Shown here in pieces: positions 20,293 through 31,400 of a stretch of 64,000 nucleotides of DNA. A program made the translations under genes and the position numbers. How positions within the stretch are numbered: the first letter of the stretch is position 1; the number at the start of each line of letters is the position of its first letter. The stretch is taken from contig RPFO01000156.1 of NCBI GenBank assembly GCA_009746045.1, forward strand, positions 3,516,318 to 3,580,317. Reading direction: 5' to 3'. The stretch is from Mesostigma viride (Eukaryota; Streptophyta; Mesostigmatophyceae; Mesostigmatales; Mesostigmataceae). A model generated the notes under the pieces. It did not search any database and had not been told where the DNA came from. It worked only from the letters and a program-made list of their open reading frames with translations.

Positions 20293-23200
20293 CTATAGGG
20301 GACCTGTCTGGTGTGAGCACTTCCCGTATGTTTGCACACGCGGGCGCTTCCCCACAGGAGGGGGTTCGTTGTCGTCTATGACCTGGGCCCACTTGGCCTT
20401 GTCCATCATCTTTTTCCAAATCAGGGAGAGGCCTAGGCCCCCCATGTCCTCTACTATATAGTAGCTGTTCTTTGAAGGTGCGGGCCTTGCAGCGTCTAGC
20501 ATCACGGGGCCCGGCCTAGCTACGTAAGGAGGTGCCGGCCAGGCTGAGTGAGCTGGGCGCAGTCCCGCGGGGGGGCCACGTGAGGTGTCTACCTGGTTGG
20601 TGCCAGCAGTAAGTGCCCTACTATGTAGCTGCAGGCGCCGCTGCTTAAATGGTGCTGGTGATATATGGCATGCCGAGGTACAGGTCCTCATTGCGAACAT
20701 GAGCAGCATAGCCTACTCTGAAAATGGATTGCAGCATGTTGGTGACCGACTGACCGCGCCGTCCAGCTTTCGGGCCATGCAGGTCGGCGGTGAGGGTCCA
20801 CGTCTCGGCCCCATACGTAATTAGAACAGGAAGGACGAGGACCTTAAACAGGTCCTGTTTCTCTATCTTGCCCAGGGGCTTGCGCCTGGCACAGGGCCCG
20901 GTATTGGCGGAAAGCGCGCCAGGCGAGGGTCCACTTCAGCCAGTCGCAGCTGGGGAGGAGGCTGCCCAGCAGCTTGACGCGGTCCCGATACAGGACTCGA
21001 GAGCCGTCAAGGAGAAAGAGGGCGGGCGGTGGCTGAGTGAGCGCAATCGCCAGAGCCTCTGTCTTCTTGCTGACCTCAAGCCCCACTGCGCGGGCCTCGA
21101 TAGCCAGGCAGTCAAGCCACGTCTGCACGTGCTCAGTGTCCTCAAAGAGGGTGGCCGATGTCGTCTGCATAGATGATGTCCGCCAGCCGAATCTCCGTTT
21201 CCGCCCCGCCATGCCAGAAACGGTTGTCAACCTGCACCCCTGGTTCCCTACCCACGATGCGGGCAAATCGCTAGTTGCGCGCCTGCATCATTACGTATTC
21301 GACCACAATAATGAACAGGTAGGGCGACAGCATGCAGCCCTGCCACACACCCTTCTGTAAAGGGCATGGTTGCGTGGTCCCGTAGGAAGTGCGCACCGAA
21401 GCACTTGGCATGGACCCTTCATACAGGTTGCGGATGACAGCAATAAGGGGGCGGGGGATCCGGAACAGAGGGAGGATGTCCCGCCATTTAGTGCAGGCCA
21501 GAAAACCGAATCGAAGGCTTTGATGAAGTCCACCAGCACAAGGTGCAGAGGAGACTCACCATGCAGGCTGAAGGCGTTGCAGTTCTTCCACAACTAGCTG
21601 CGGCGAGCAGCGAAGAGCGCCAGGCGCCTGTACTGTGTTGCGACCTGAACGGAAGCCGTGCTGAGTCTCGCTGAGGTGACCGTCCAGGGCCGTGCGCAGG
21701 CGGTAATTCAGGATGAGCCGCATTAGAAGCTTGAGGGGGGCCGGGCACTGTGGATGCACACCCCTCTGTACATAGTTACCGGGGTCGGCTGGCGACACCC
21801 TGTTCTTGTACAGCATCATGCGAAAACTGTGTTGCCAGGCCGCTGGAGGCGGTTGCGACGACAGCAGAAATATGCGGTTGCAGATATCCCGGAATTGAGC
21901 AGGCATGACACCAGTGTCCTCGAACTCGCCTGCAAGTTTCACAATTCCGCGGCCGGAATTAATCTCGTCGGAGCCGGTGGTGGCGTCGTAACGCAGACGC
22001 TGGACCGCCTCCGTGACCTCGCGGGAGGTGAAAGGAGGCATGGCTGACGGGTCGCCAAGCGGGCCGATCAGCGGGGGGACTAGGTAGTCCGCCGCGCTGA
22101 TCATGACCTGGGCGGGGCCGGGCCGGGCCCGGCGGGGCCGCCGGGCAGGCAGCCGGGCGGGCGGCGGCGGCTGCATGGGAGCAGCAGGGGCGGGGGCGGC
22201 GCAGCTGTCCCCACGTACGACCTTGGCAGTGGCCGGGCTGCCCAGGTAAGCCGCTTGGCAGGTGCGCCGGAAACATCGTGGCGGTGGGGCCGGCCGAGGC
22301 CGTCCGGGTGCCCGAGGCGCTTGTACCAGAACCAGGCCCCCTTGCCCTCGTGCTTCTGCTGGCAGCTGCGCAGGCCGGTCCTTGACCATGCATCTGCTGA
22401 GCGTCTGCCTTCTCGGCCTGCTCGTAGGCAACCCGCAGAGCCGCTTGCAGCCCAGGCTTGGCGGTCGGGTCCCTGTTGCGGCGGAGCATGTGCCTATAGC
22501 GGCGACCACTGTCGGTGCGTGGCGGTGGACAAGCTGTCGGCGCGGAGGCAAGGTCAGGGGAAGGTGCGGGCAGCCAGACGGTACTTGGCAGCGATACCGC
22601 GGAGGATCACTGAAAAATCACCCGGGGGCGGAATGGCGTGTATAACTGCTGGCGACTGCCCCTCAGTGGCGTCGAAGACTGCGAGGAAGTCGTCCCGGTG
22701 CGACATAGCGGCCTGCTCTTCTGCTGACATCTTGTCGGCATCCTTCAGTACAATCCGGAGCACCTTGAGATCTGGCTGAGGCGCCAGTTGTCGCGACGGT
22801 TTCACACCAGGGAACCGCAATTATCTGATGCGGGCGAGCACGAGGCGGTGATCAGATTCCACCGTGCTGACAGAATCTTGCAGCACGCGATCGATCGAGC
22901 ATCGACAATTACTGAGGGGCGCTGAGCCCGGCGACGCAGATATAGCCTAGCTCAAGGCACACCACCCGATCCGGCCGACGGCCCAAAAAAGGTGGCAAGC
23001 TGCTCAGCGGGGCGTGCGAAAGAAGCACTTGCATGCACCCAGCGCAGATTCTGCCAACAGATCCGCAAATAGAGCCGTGTTACCGTTGGCTGTCGTGTTG
23101 GTTGGGGAGTACTGAGCGCCCCCAGTGCCAACTGGCAGCGTGGCGTTGGCGTCGAGCAGCATAACCAGGAAGTGCCGAGATGGGATGCTGGCCTCCTCCT

Positions 23201-23891
23201 CCTTGAGGGCGCGGAAGAAGGCCTCACGTTCCGCCTGAGCTCGACCCGCATGTGGTGCATATCCCACGATAACGGTAAGCGTGTGGTGTGAATGGCCCTC
23301 AGTGGCCGAAAAAGTGGCCACTAGCACACGCGGGGATCGCAGCACGATGGGCTGGAGGTGAGCTGATGCTGCCGGTGAGCACAAGAGGCCCACACCACCT
23401 TGACCCGGCGCGTCGCCTCCACCACTGATAATGGAACTGCCAGCCCGGCGGCGTGGAGGTCGTCGACCAGAAGACCGTTGACCCCTTGCTGAGGTTCGAC
23501 GGTGCGCCGATGCTCCTGGTCCCCGAGGACGGCGATCTTGTTGTCGGCGCACAAGGCGATCAGCTCGTCGACGCGTTGACGTGCTGGGGTGCCGCCGCTC
23601 GATCGTAGAAGGATCTGCAGGGAGCTCGAGTGTGCGCACATTAAAGCTTGCAATACCAAGAATGGGCCGTTGCCCTATTAGCGGCGGGGGGGGTGGGGGT
23701 GGAGGTGGGGGTGGATAAGGGTAGTGCTGGAGGTGGGGGTGGGGGTGGAGGGGGGGGGGGGGAGGAGGGTAGCGATTGGGGTTTATGCTTGTCAACGCAT
23801 GGAGTCTTTCTTTCAGGGCGGATATGCGTCGTCTCCGTCCTGTCTGGGGTCGCCGGCGTGTCGACTGAGCCTGATGAGTCATCCCGCTCAA
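20293..23891 (-). pseudogene. LINE family D ORF2 (AP endonuclease plus reverse transcriptase), frameshifted
   Basis: The endonuclease frame 23,891-23,004 has a Pro/His-rich insert from a CCCACC repeat, then LGIASFNVRTL (entry strand of the AP-endonuclease fold), GGVGLL, TVIVGYAPHAG and FLVMLLDANATLP (D-x-N block). Reverse transcriptase text follows in separate frames: SPADPGNYVQRGV and HLSETQHGFRSGRNTV (about 21,760-21,640), LHLVLVDFIKAFDSVFW near 21,540, QKGVWQGCMLSPYLF near 21,340 in another frame, IIYADDI near 21,160 in a third, then VGLEVSKKTEAL and VKLLGSLLP. The end has DKAKWAQVIDD near 20,390, a C-terminal block shared with the 54.6-kb fragment. Multiple frameshifts and stops are present. 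Confidence 0.75.
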
Positions 23892-24019
23892 GGCGGGCCA
23901 GAAGGCGTGTGAGGCTGGTAAATTGGCGGGATCTAGGGTTGACCGTGGCGTGCCTGGCGACCTTGCATCCTGGTCATGCTCGCACGATGCGACATGAGGA
24001 TGGAAAGGGTCTTGTTTAT

Positions 24020-25060
24020 ATTAATAAAGGCTGTGCCCAAAGCCTATTGTACCGCGAGGCCGCGAGCCTGGTGTGCCCTTACCGGGCGCCCTCCATACCG
24101 GGAACGTGCGTTGACGACGACGATGCAGCTGGGGCTGGCTTGGAGCGTGGCTTGTGCCGCGCTTGTTAGGAGCTTGCACAGCCGTGCGCTTCCCGTCGAT
24201 GAAAAGAACGGGGGTGTCGTTGACCAGGCGGACCGGTAGGTGCGAATGCCATCGCGCCTGGCCTGGACCGCTGCCTCGCTGCCCAGCAAGCCGTTCTTGA
24301 TGACGAGCTGGGCTGGGGAGAGTAGATCGTCGAGGCTGGGCGCGTTTCTCCCGCCTAGGAGCTTGCGGGCCTGCAGGACTTTCACCTTGCTGGCCACGCT
24401 CGTGAAGGTCACCTGGAAGGGGCCAGGTTGGCCTGCCATCCATGCTGCCGACTCAATGCCGGGATGCGTTCGTTGCCCAAATGAAGCCGGCCCACTATGA
24501 GGCTCCGGTGCAGGCGTTGTGCAAGCACGAGGTCCGTTTCCTGGTGACCCACGACCTCGAAATAACGTACCACAATACTGCGTGATCGTTGGTCTTCCTC
24601 AACTGCATGCGGTCTTGTGTGCCGCTTGCCCCCTCCGTGCAGCGTCCGCCATCATGTTAGCAATGTCCGCCTGCTTCACCATGGTGGCATAGCTGGGAGG
24701 CGATGGGGCGGCTTGCTGGGGCGAGGTGGCCAGGGCTGCCTTCACATCAGCCATGCTGGTGCGTAGCTCGGCGGTGTCCTGGCGCAGAGCAGTTGACAGG
24801 ACGCCTAGCTGGGCAGCCATGTCCTCGACTTTCTGGTTGAGCTGTTGCAGGTCTGCTTCCGGGGAAGCTCTAGGAGTGTTGGCGGGGCCGTGCTCGGCGT
24901 CTTGGATAGCGGCAATGAGTGCCCGGAGGCATGGGGCCTGCGCGTGGCTCAAGAATACAGAAAGTCGAAGCTGTGGCTCATCCAGTTCGGCAATGTCTTC
25001 CACTGGAATGGTGTTGCCTGGCCTGCCGGGAGCGAAGAGCTGGAGGTCCTGGGCGGCCAT
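24020..25060 (-). pseudogene. LINE family D ORF1 (RNA-binding chaperone), frameshifted
   Basis: The minus frame from 25,060 starts MAAQDLQLFAPGRPG and gives a Gln/Leu-rich heptad region (LQQLNQKVEDMAAQLG, then LRQDTAELRTSMADVKA) typical of an ORF1p coiled coil. The frame is lost near 24,600. A second frame (24,439-24,044) continues with FQVTFTSVASKVKVLQARK and LSPAQLVIKNGL, resembling the RRM and C-terminal domain of L1-type ORF1p. Confidence 0.6.
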
Positions 25061-25072
25061 AAAGCGCAGGAT

Positions 25073-25440
25073 GGCTATACAAGCGCTAGGGCATGACTTC
25101 TCAGCAGAGAGTGACTCTCTGCATAAGCAGAGCGTGGCTAAATGCTTAATGCAACATCCATGGGGGTCCCATTATAGGCATGGCTTGGCTAAATTCTGAA
25201 GGCGTCATCCATGGGCGGGCCATTATGGGCGCACATGCGCGTTGGCCACATGCTAGGCTAAGCCTGACTAATCTACACTACTGTTATATATTCCCTAGAC
25301 TGAGGTTGCTGGGGTGGCAGGAGGTGCCTGCCAGGGCTTGTGGTCAACGTGGATGACCGCCGGCCCCCCTCCAGTATACCGGTTTCCCCACTGCGCTCTG
25401 CTGGAGCTGAAGGTAGGATACAACAATGGACCTGATTGAG
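25073..25440 (-). mobile_element. ORF1-only LINE, 3' UTR and last part of ORF1, diverged
   Basis: Reads on the minus strand as the end of ORF1 (VGKPVYWRGAG, compare AGQPVYWKGAA in the intact copy), then the 3' UTR with GAGAGTCACTCTCTGCTGAG and GCGCTTGTATAGCC. It is frameshifted. Family D meets it exactly at GGCTATACAAG. Confidence 0.65.
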
Positions 25441-26205
25441 TTGACGTTGGGAGTTGTCGAGTTGATGTCGCGAGGTGTGCAAAGGCGCAGAGCTAGCGAT
25501 GAAATCCACTTCCCCATGGTTTCATGCTTACGCTCGGTATTTTAAGTGGCGTTGGAAATCAAAGCCCTTGGACAAAGATTTGCAAGAGTTTTTATTCTGA
25601 TTTGGCACGCCGCAAAGGTGAAAACCATTTTTATTGTTGTTTTTATGTCAAGCACACACGTAGGACACCTGAAGAGCCTAGGATCAATGACCCAAATCAT
25701 AATTAAGCATTGTGCGAATGAATTTCAAGTGATAAATTAGCATATGTCAAATTTCAAGGTTTTTGGGGTGCCACCTCCCCTTAAGAAAACACCTGCACGC
25801 TGGTCACCAGGGCCGCGTAGAATCACGAATATCTTGAGCACAGCAACTTCCACCGCCCATCCATCCAGCTGAAGCTCCAGCAACAATTTCACAGAGTCAG
25901 GAGGAATGCGTCTTGCAATCATGAAAGGCAGGCCCGCCTTGCAATAATTATAAGTTCTATTACCTTCACGCCTACGCTGAAACTTTAGAATGTAGAATAC
26001 AACACTACGGGTAACGTCGCGCACCTTGCCTCAGAATCAGCCATGCAGCCGTTAAGGTTGTCCTGGCTAAGTACATCCCACCCTAGTTCAGCCTGCCCAC
26101 TGAGGGCAGTGAGAGAAGCTAGGGCGCCCTACCACCGTCTCATTGTGTATAAAGGGGTTGAAGGTTCCTGTCTTGGTACCATGTGATGCAGTCTACGTTC
26201 ACATA
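25441..26205. other. No recognisable gene
   Basis: Short frames only, no terminal repeats that I could find. It separates the transposon cluster from the hexanucleotide array. Confidence 0.4.
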
Positions 26206-27279
26206 ACCATAACCATAACCATAACCATAACCATAACCATAACCATAACCATAACCATAACCATAACCATAACCATAACCATAACCATAACCATAACCAT
26301 AACCATGACCATGACCATGACCATGACCATGACCATGACCATGACCATGACCATGACCATGACCATGACCATGACCATGACCATGACCATGACCATGACC
26401 ATGACCATGACCATGACCATGACCATGACCATGACCATGACCATGACCATGACCATGACCATGACCATGACCATGACCATGACCATGACCATGACCATGA
26501 CCATGACCATGACCATGACCATGACCATGACCATGACCATGACCATGACCATGACCATGACCATGACCGTAACCGTGACCGCAACCGTAACCGCAACCGC
26601 AAGCGCAAGCGCAAGCGCAAGCGCAAGCGCAAGCGCAAGCGCAAGCGCAAGCGCAAGCGCAAGCGCAAGCGCAAGCGCAAGCGCAAGCGCAAGCGCAAGC
26701 GCAAGCGCAAGTGCAAGTGCAAGCGATACCCATACCGATACCCATACCCATGCCCATGCCCCCGCCCCCGCCCCCGCCCCCGCCCCCGCCCCCGCCCCGC
26801 CCGCCCCGCCCCGCCCCCCCCCACCCCCACCCCATCCCCATCCCCATCCCCATCCCCATCCCCATCCCCATCCCCATCCCCATCCCCATCCCCATCCTCA
26901 TCCCCATCCCCATCCCCATCCCCATCCCCATCCCCATCCCCATCCCCATCCCCATCCCCATCCCCATCCCCATCCCCATCCCCATCCCCATCCCCATCCC
27001 CATCCCCATCCCCATCCCCATCCCCATCCCCATCCCCATCCCCATCCCCATCCCCATCCCCATCCCCATCCCCATCCCCATCCCCATCCCCATCCCCATC
27101 CCCATATCCCCATCCCCATCCCCATCCCCATCCCATCCCCATCCCATCCCCATCCCCATCCCCATCCCCATCCCCATCCCCATCCCCATCCCCATCCCCA
27201 TCCCCATCCCCATCCCCATCCCCATCCCCATCCCCATCCCCATCCCCATCCCCATCCCCATAATAACCATAATAAACAC

Positions 27280-27316
<37 letters not shown>
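26206..27316. repeat. Compound hexanucleotide array with stepwise unit change
   Basis: About 1.1 kb of 6-bp repeats in ordered blocks: CCATAA (to about 26,303), CCATGA (26,304-26,565), CCGTAA/CCGCAA (to about 26,600), GCGCAA (to about 26,710), CCCATA/CCCATG (to about 26,757), CCCGCC (to about 26,815), CCCCAT (26,831-27,260), then ATA/AAT triplets to 27,316. Most blocks differ from the next by one or two bases in register. All frames are open for hundreds of codons on both strands only because the period is 6; none is a gene. Confidence 0.95.
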
Positions 27317-27318
<2 letters not shown>

Positions 27319-28455
27319 GCACATCCCCTTCTGCCAGTCCGTCCCATATCCTCGTGATATCGTCAATTGTGCAATCAAGAAGTCTGCCTCTGGCCAGCGT
27401 CTTTGTGTTCGAAGCTGCCCGTCCAAGCCCGACGTACTATCGGTAGGTAAGCAAGCGTACCTGGACGGGCCTGCTCGGATCGTCCTGCAAAATCAACCTG
27501 TCCTCCGTCAACCCTAGCCATGCAATGCATAAACAAACGAAATAATTACTCAACGCTCACGTGCCTGCCTGCTGCCACAGAGAACTTTCGCTCTGAGCGC
27601 GAAAGTCGTGATCGGAGGAATTTCTAGCCAGACTCAGCTGACCCTTGGCAGGTGTGAGATTTGGAGACGAGTCTGTTTTCTGCTAGATGAATGTTCCGAA
27701 CCGACGAGTAAATAAACCTATTGCGAGCAAATAACTCGATAAATAGGGATCATACGCTTGGTTGTTTACGAGGATACTCAAGTTCAGAGACATAGGATCA
27801 CTTACGAATCTTTAATGCACCCAGCAATTCAGTACTGCATGGGGGAGCCGGCAGTCCCGGCCGGTCATGGACAAGGAGCAAACAACATATTGGACCAAGA
27901 AAAAGCCCCGGACTTGTCCCATCTGAATACAAATAAAACTAGGTTAGCCACTCATCATGGGGTTTAGCCAGGCATGTCCTCAATTACTTTGCGGTTGGCC
28001 TTAATGTTATGGCAGGAAATATGTAGTCACGGGCCCACGGCTACACTGGCCGACTGGCGTATAGCTGGCGCTGTTATACGCGCGCCGACTCCACCGCCAA
28101 CGTGAGCCTCGCAATTCGCGCGGGACAGCTGTCGGAACGGGGCAGCGCGGTGAGGACCTGCCGTTGGTTCGTGCGGGGAACTGAGGAAAGTCCACCAGTC
28201 AGTTGTAGACTCCAGCGCCACGGTGGTACGGATGCCGTGAAGCACGTGCCGTAAGAGTGGTCCACAGTACACGCGGCCGTTGTGGAGCTGCCCTGTTGTT
28301 ATGTTGTAGGCGCCATGAACGGATAAGCGAAAAATTAATTTCCCGACTTGCATTCTCCCACGCCACAGCAGCGAGTCCCGCCACATTTTTTCTCGCCATC
28401 CCCGCTCAACCGCAACGCCACGATTTCTCACTAAACAGCACCAGGATTAGACGCC
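27317..28455 (+). promoter_or_regulatory. Upstream region and probable 5' UTR of the photodecarboxylase gene
   Basis: This 1.1-kb stretch between the hexanucleotide array and the ATG has no coding signal. It must contain the promoter if the gene is transcribed from nearby. I see no unambiguous TATA box; GATAAATAG near 27,739 is far upstream. The ATG context (GACGCCATGGCG) is a good eukaryotic start, with purine-poor but GCC-rich flank. Confidence 0.4.
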
Positions 28456-31400
28456 ATGGCGTCCAGCGCATTAGCGAGTGTTACGATCCCGCGGGTGGGT
28501 TGTTCGGGCGCTGCCGCGGTTGCGCCACGCAGCAGGAAGCAGCCGCGTGCGTCCCTGCCTCACGCCACGGTCCCGCGCACTGCCCTGCTCCGCAGTAGCT
28601 TCTCCGGTAGTCGCCTGGCGGATTTCGCTGCCGTGACCGCCCGTAATGCCCAGTCGAAGAAGGATGCCCGGACCGTGATCCGTTGCGCTGCAGCAAGCGA
28701 CGAGTATGACTTCATTGTGGTGGGTGCCGGAGGTGCCGGCTGCGTGCTGGCCAACCGGCTAACCGCCAGCGGCGACAAGAAGGTGCTCCTCCTGGAGGCC
28801 GGCCCCGAGGACAAGAGCTACAAGATCCACGTTCCCGCGGGCATCACCAAGCTGTTCATGTCCGACCTAGACTGGAAGATGTTCTCGAACGAAGAAGAGA
28901 AGTGCGCCAAGCGCGAGGTTTACCTGGCCCGCGGCCGCGTCGTCGGCGGCTCCACCAGCACTAACGCGACGCTGTACCACCGCGGCAGCGCCGCCGACTA
29001 CAAGAGCTGGGTGGAGGAGGGCGCGGCCGGGTGGGGCCCTGAGGAGGTGCTCCCCTGGTTCAAGGTGGGCGAGGACAACGAGATGGGCGCCAACGAGTAC
29101 CACGGCGCCGGCGGCAACCTCAAGGTGCAGAACCCGCGCTACCACAACCCGCTGTTTGCCGTCTTCTTCAAGGCGTGCGAGCAGCTGGGCTTCAAGCCCA
29201 ACGCCGACTTCAACGCGTGGGACCGCCCGCAGACCGGGTTTGGGGACTTCCAGCTGACGCAGGACCGCGGCGCGCGCTGCAGCTCGGCCAAGGCGTACCT
29301 CAAGCCGGCGCGCGGCCGCAAGAACCTGACGGTGCTGACGGGGCAGATGGCGACGCGCGTGCTCATGGACACCACGGGGGCCAAGCCGCGCGCAATCGGC
29401 GTCAACTACATGTCCGCCAGCGGGGGGGAGGTCAAGATGGCCAAGCTGGCGGCGGGCGGCGAGGTGTTGTTGAGTGGCGGCGCGGTGCACACGCCGCACC
29501 TTCTCATGCTGAGCGGGATCGGTCCTCGCGGTGAGCTGGCGCGCCACGGTGTCAAGGTGATCGTGGACAGCCCGGGCGTGGGCGAGAACCTGCAGGACCA
29601 CCCAGCGTGCCTGTCCGCGTTCACCTGCCCCAAGGACAAGAACGGCGTCTCCATCAACCAGCGCGTGTACTTGGGCAATACCACCATCCCCAACCCGCTC
29701 ACGGTGCTCCAGTACCTGCTCTTCCGGCGCGGGCCGCTCACGTCGACCGCGTGCGACCACGGCGGGTTCTTTTACTCGTCAGAGGCGGCCAAGGGGGGGG
29801 AGCCCGACCTGCAGGTGGGTGCCTCAGTGGCGCCAGGGGTGGGGGGGATGGGGGCCAGAGCGGTGATGTGGCGCTGTGGCAGCCGGCGTACAGTTGAATG
29901 GAGTGCCCCTGGGATTCAAATGCCATGCAGCGGTGGGGTAGCTGCAGTAGCTGCAACATGGGGACGTGAGGCATCCTTTTCAATGCAAATTCATTTGTTG
30001 CATTGTAAACGTCACACCCTCTACAACTGGGCATGATGGTGGTGAATGTCGGGCAACGTGGGTGGATGCAATGGGGTGGGGGAGGAGGTAAACAGACCAT
30101 GTGGGTGGATGCAATGGAAGCCAGGGTGCCTGGCCTCTGGCAGAGGGGACATTGGCGTTTTCTGCTACTTCCCTAACTCCATGTGCGTAGGAGTATCGCT
30201 TTTGCTTCTGCCAACGACGGATTAACATCAATCTGTGTTCGTCCTCTTGGAGTGTAGAAATTGCACCAAAGGGTAGTGTGCATTTGGCCCAGCCCTACAA
30301 GTGTGTTGGGTGTTCCCTGGCAGTACACAGACGTCGATGCGATAGGCATGGGGGGGTCACCAAGAGCTTGTCTGCGAGCAGAGGTGGGATAGGGGGGCTT
30401 ATGTCTGCTGCCGCATGCAACATGACCTTTGCAACATCCTCGTGGCTTCCCACGTGTGTCCCAGGCCTTCAAGTCATTGTGCAGTTACTTTTTAACGTTG
30501 TTATTTAGATCGCAGCTTGTCATTATTATCTTACTCCATTGATAGGTTTGCGATGAGGCTGGGGCTGCGTGCCATATCGGATTTACATCCTTGTGCACCT
30601 TTTGCCCTTTGGCGTGGCAGCGAGTGTGACGCCATTCATGGCCCAAGCATGCAATCGTTGGCATGCGTCACGTTCTGCCCTCGTGCCGCCACGATACAGC
30701 GCCGCTGGGGCCTTGGTCCCCTGCCGTCCCTGGTTGGTTGGTCCTTGGTTGGTCCCCATCGGCATCCAAGCGTCCGCACAAAACCAGAAGCATCCCTGTT
30801 TTATGGCGGCCATTCGCGTCTGGGGATTTCCTTGCGTGCGTGGGCGTGTTTGTGGGCGCGCGAGAGAGTGGGTTTTCTTTGTGTCACCTGACAAAGAACG
30901 GCGGGAGGCTTACAAATCTCCTCCTCCCTCATCCCTGCCCTCTGCCCCCATCTTACCTCCCCACTACCACCACCACCACCACCACCAGATCCGTTTCGTG
31001 GCCGCCCGCGCCCCTTCCGCGGATGGCGTCTCATCATACGTTAAGTTCGGCAACGAGGGGGCTGACTGGCCCGCCGGCACCACCTTCCAGGTACGGGGGG
31101 GGCCATTAGGGGGCCTGCTGGCACCACATGGCACGTGCACTGCTTGGTTGCCACTTACCGCGCACAACCCGAGTGGCGGTAGCTTAGCCGCTTCGCGCAT
31201 GCACTCGTTGTTACGCCAGGCACAAATTCAAGGCATAAGGGAAGGCATGGTGTCACATCAGGGGTTTGCTTTGTGGGTGCCCGTGGTGTGGACATACCGT
31301 GGAAGATATTCCGTGAAAGGTGGGGTCTTGTGATGCCATGTAATGGACTTGTGCTGTCTAAATGGTTGCTGGGTATTCCGTGAAAGGTGGGGTCTCGTGA

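Larger units (their letters stand above)
20107..25072 (-). mobile_element. Near-complete two-ORF APE-type LINE (family D), decayed
   Basis: About 5 kb on the minus strand with, in order, an ORF1 (25,060 down), an AP-like endonuclease (23,891 down), a reverse transcriptase (22,551 down), a C-terminal tail (to 20,293), a 3' UTR, and a terminal hairpin (CTCCCCAACGGGAG) followed by TAATGAATTAATTAG. The 5' junction at 25,072/25,073 abuts GGCTATACAAGCGCTAG, a site also used by other LINEs in this window. Several frameshifts make it non-autonomous now. Confidence 0.8.

Noticed and set aside
23648-24169. A 173-codon Gly-rich plus-strand frame
   Set aside because: It is the antisense of the CCCACC repeat and endonuclease region of the decayed LINE on the minus strand.
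26129-27517. Very long open frames (up to about 430 codons) on both strands over the hexanucleotide array
   Set aside because: A 6-bp repeat without stop codons is open in every frame by arithmetic. The predicted proteins are dipeptide repeats and no start or splice context supports expression.
28456-30036. A 526-codon single-exon version of the oxidoreductase
   Set aside because: After codon 453 the frame runs into intron 1 with no family similarity. A consensus GT donor at 29,815 and the downstream exons with conserved C-terminal blocks show it is spliced.
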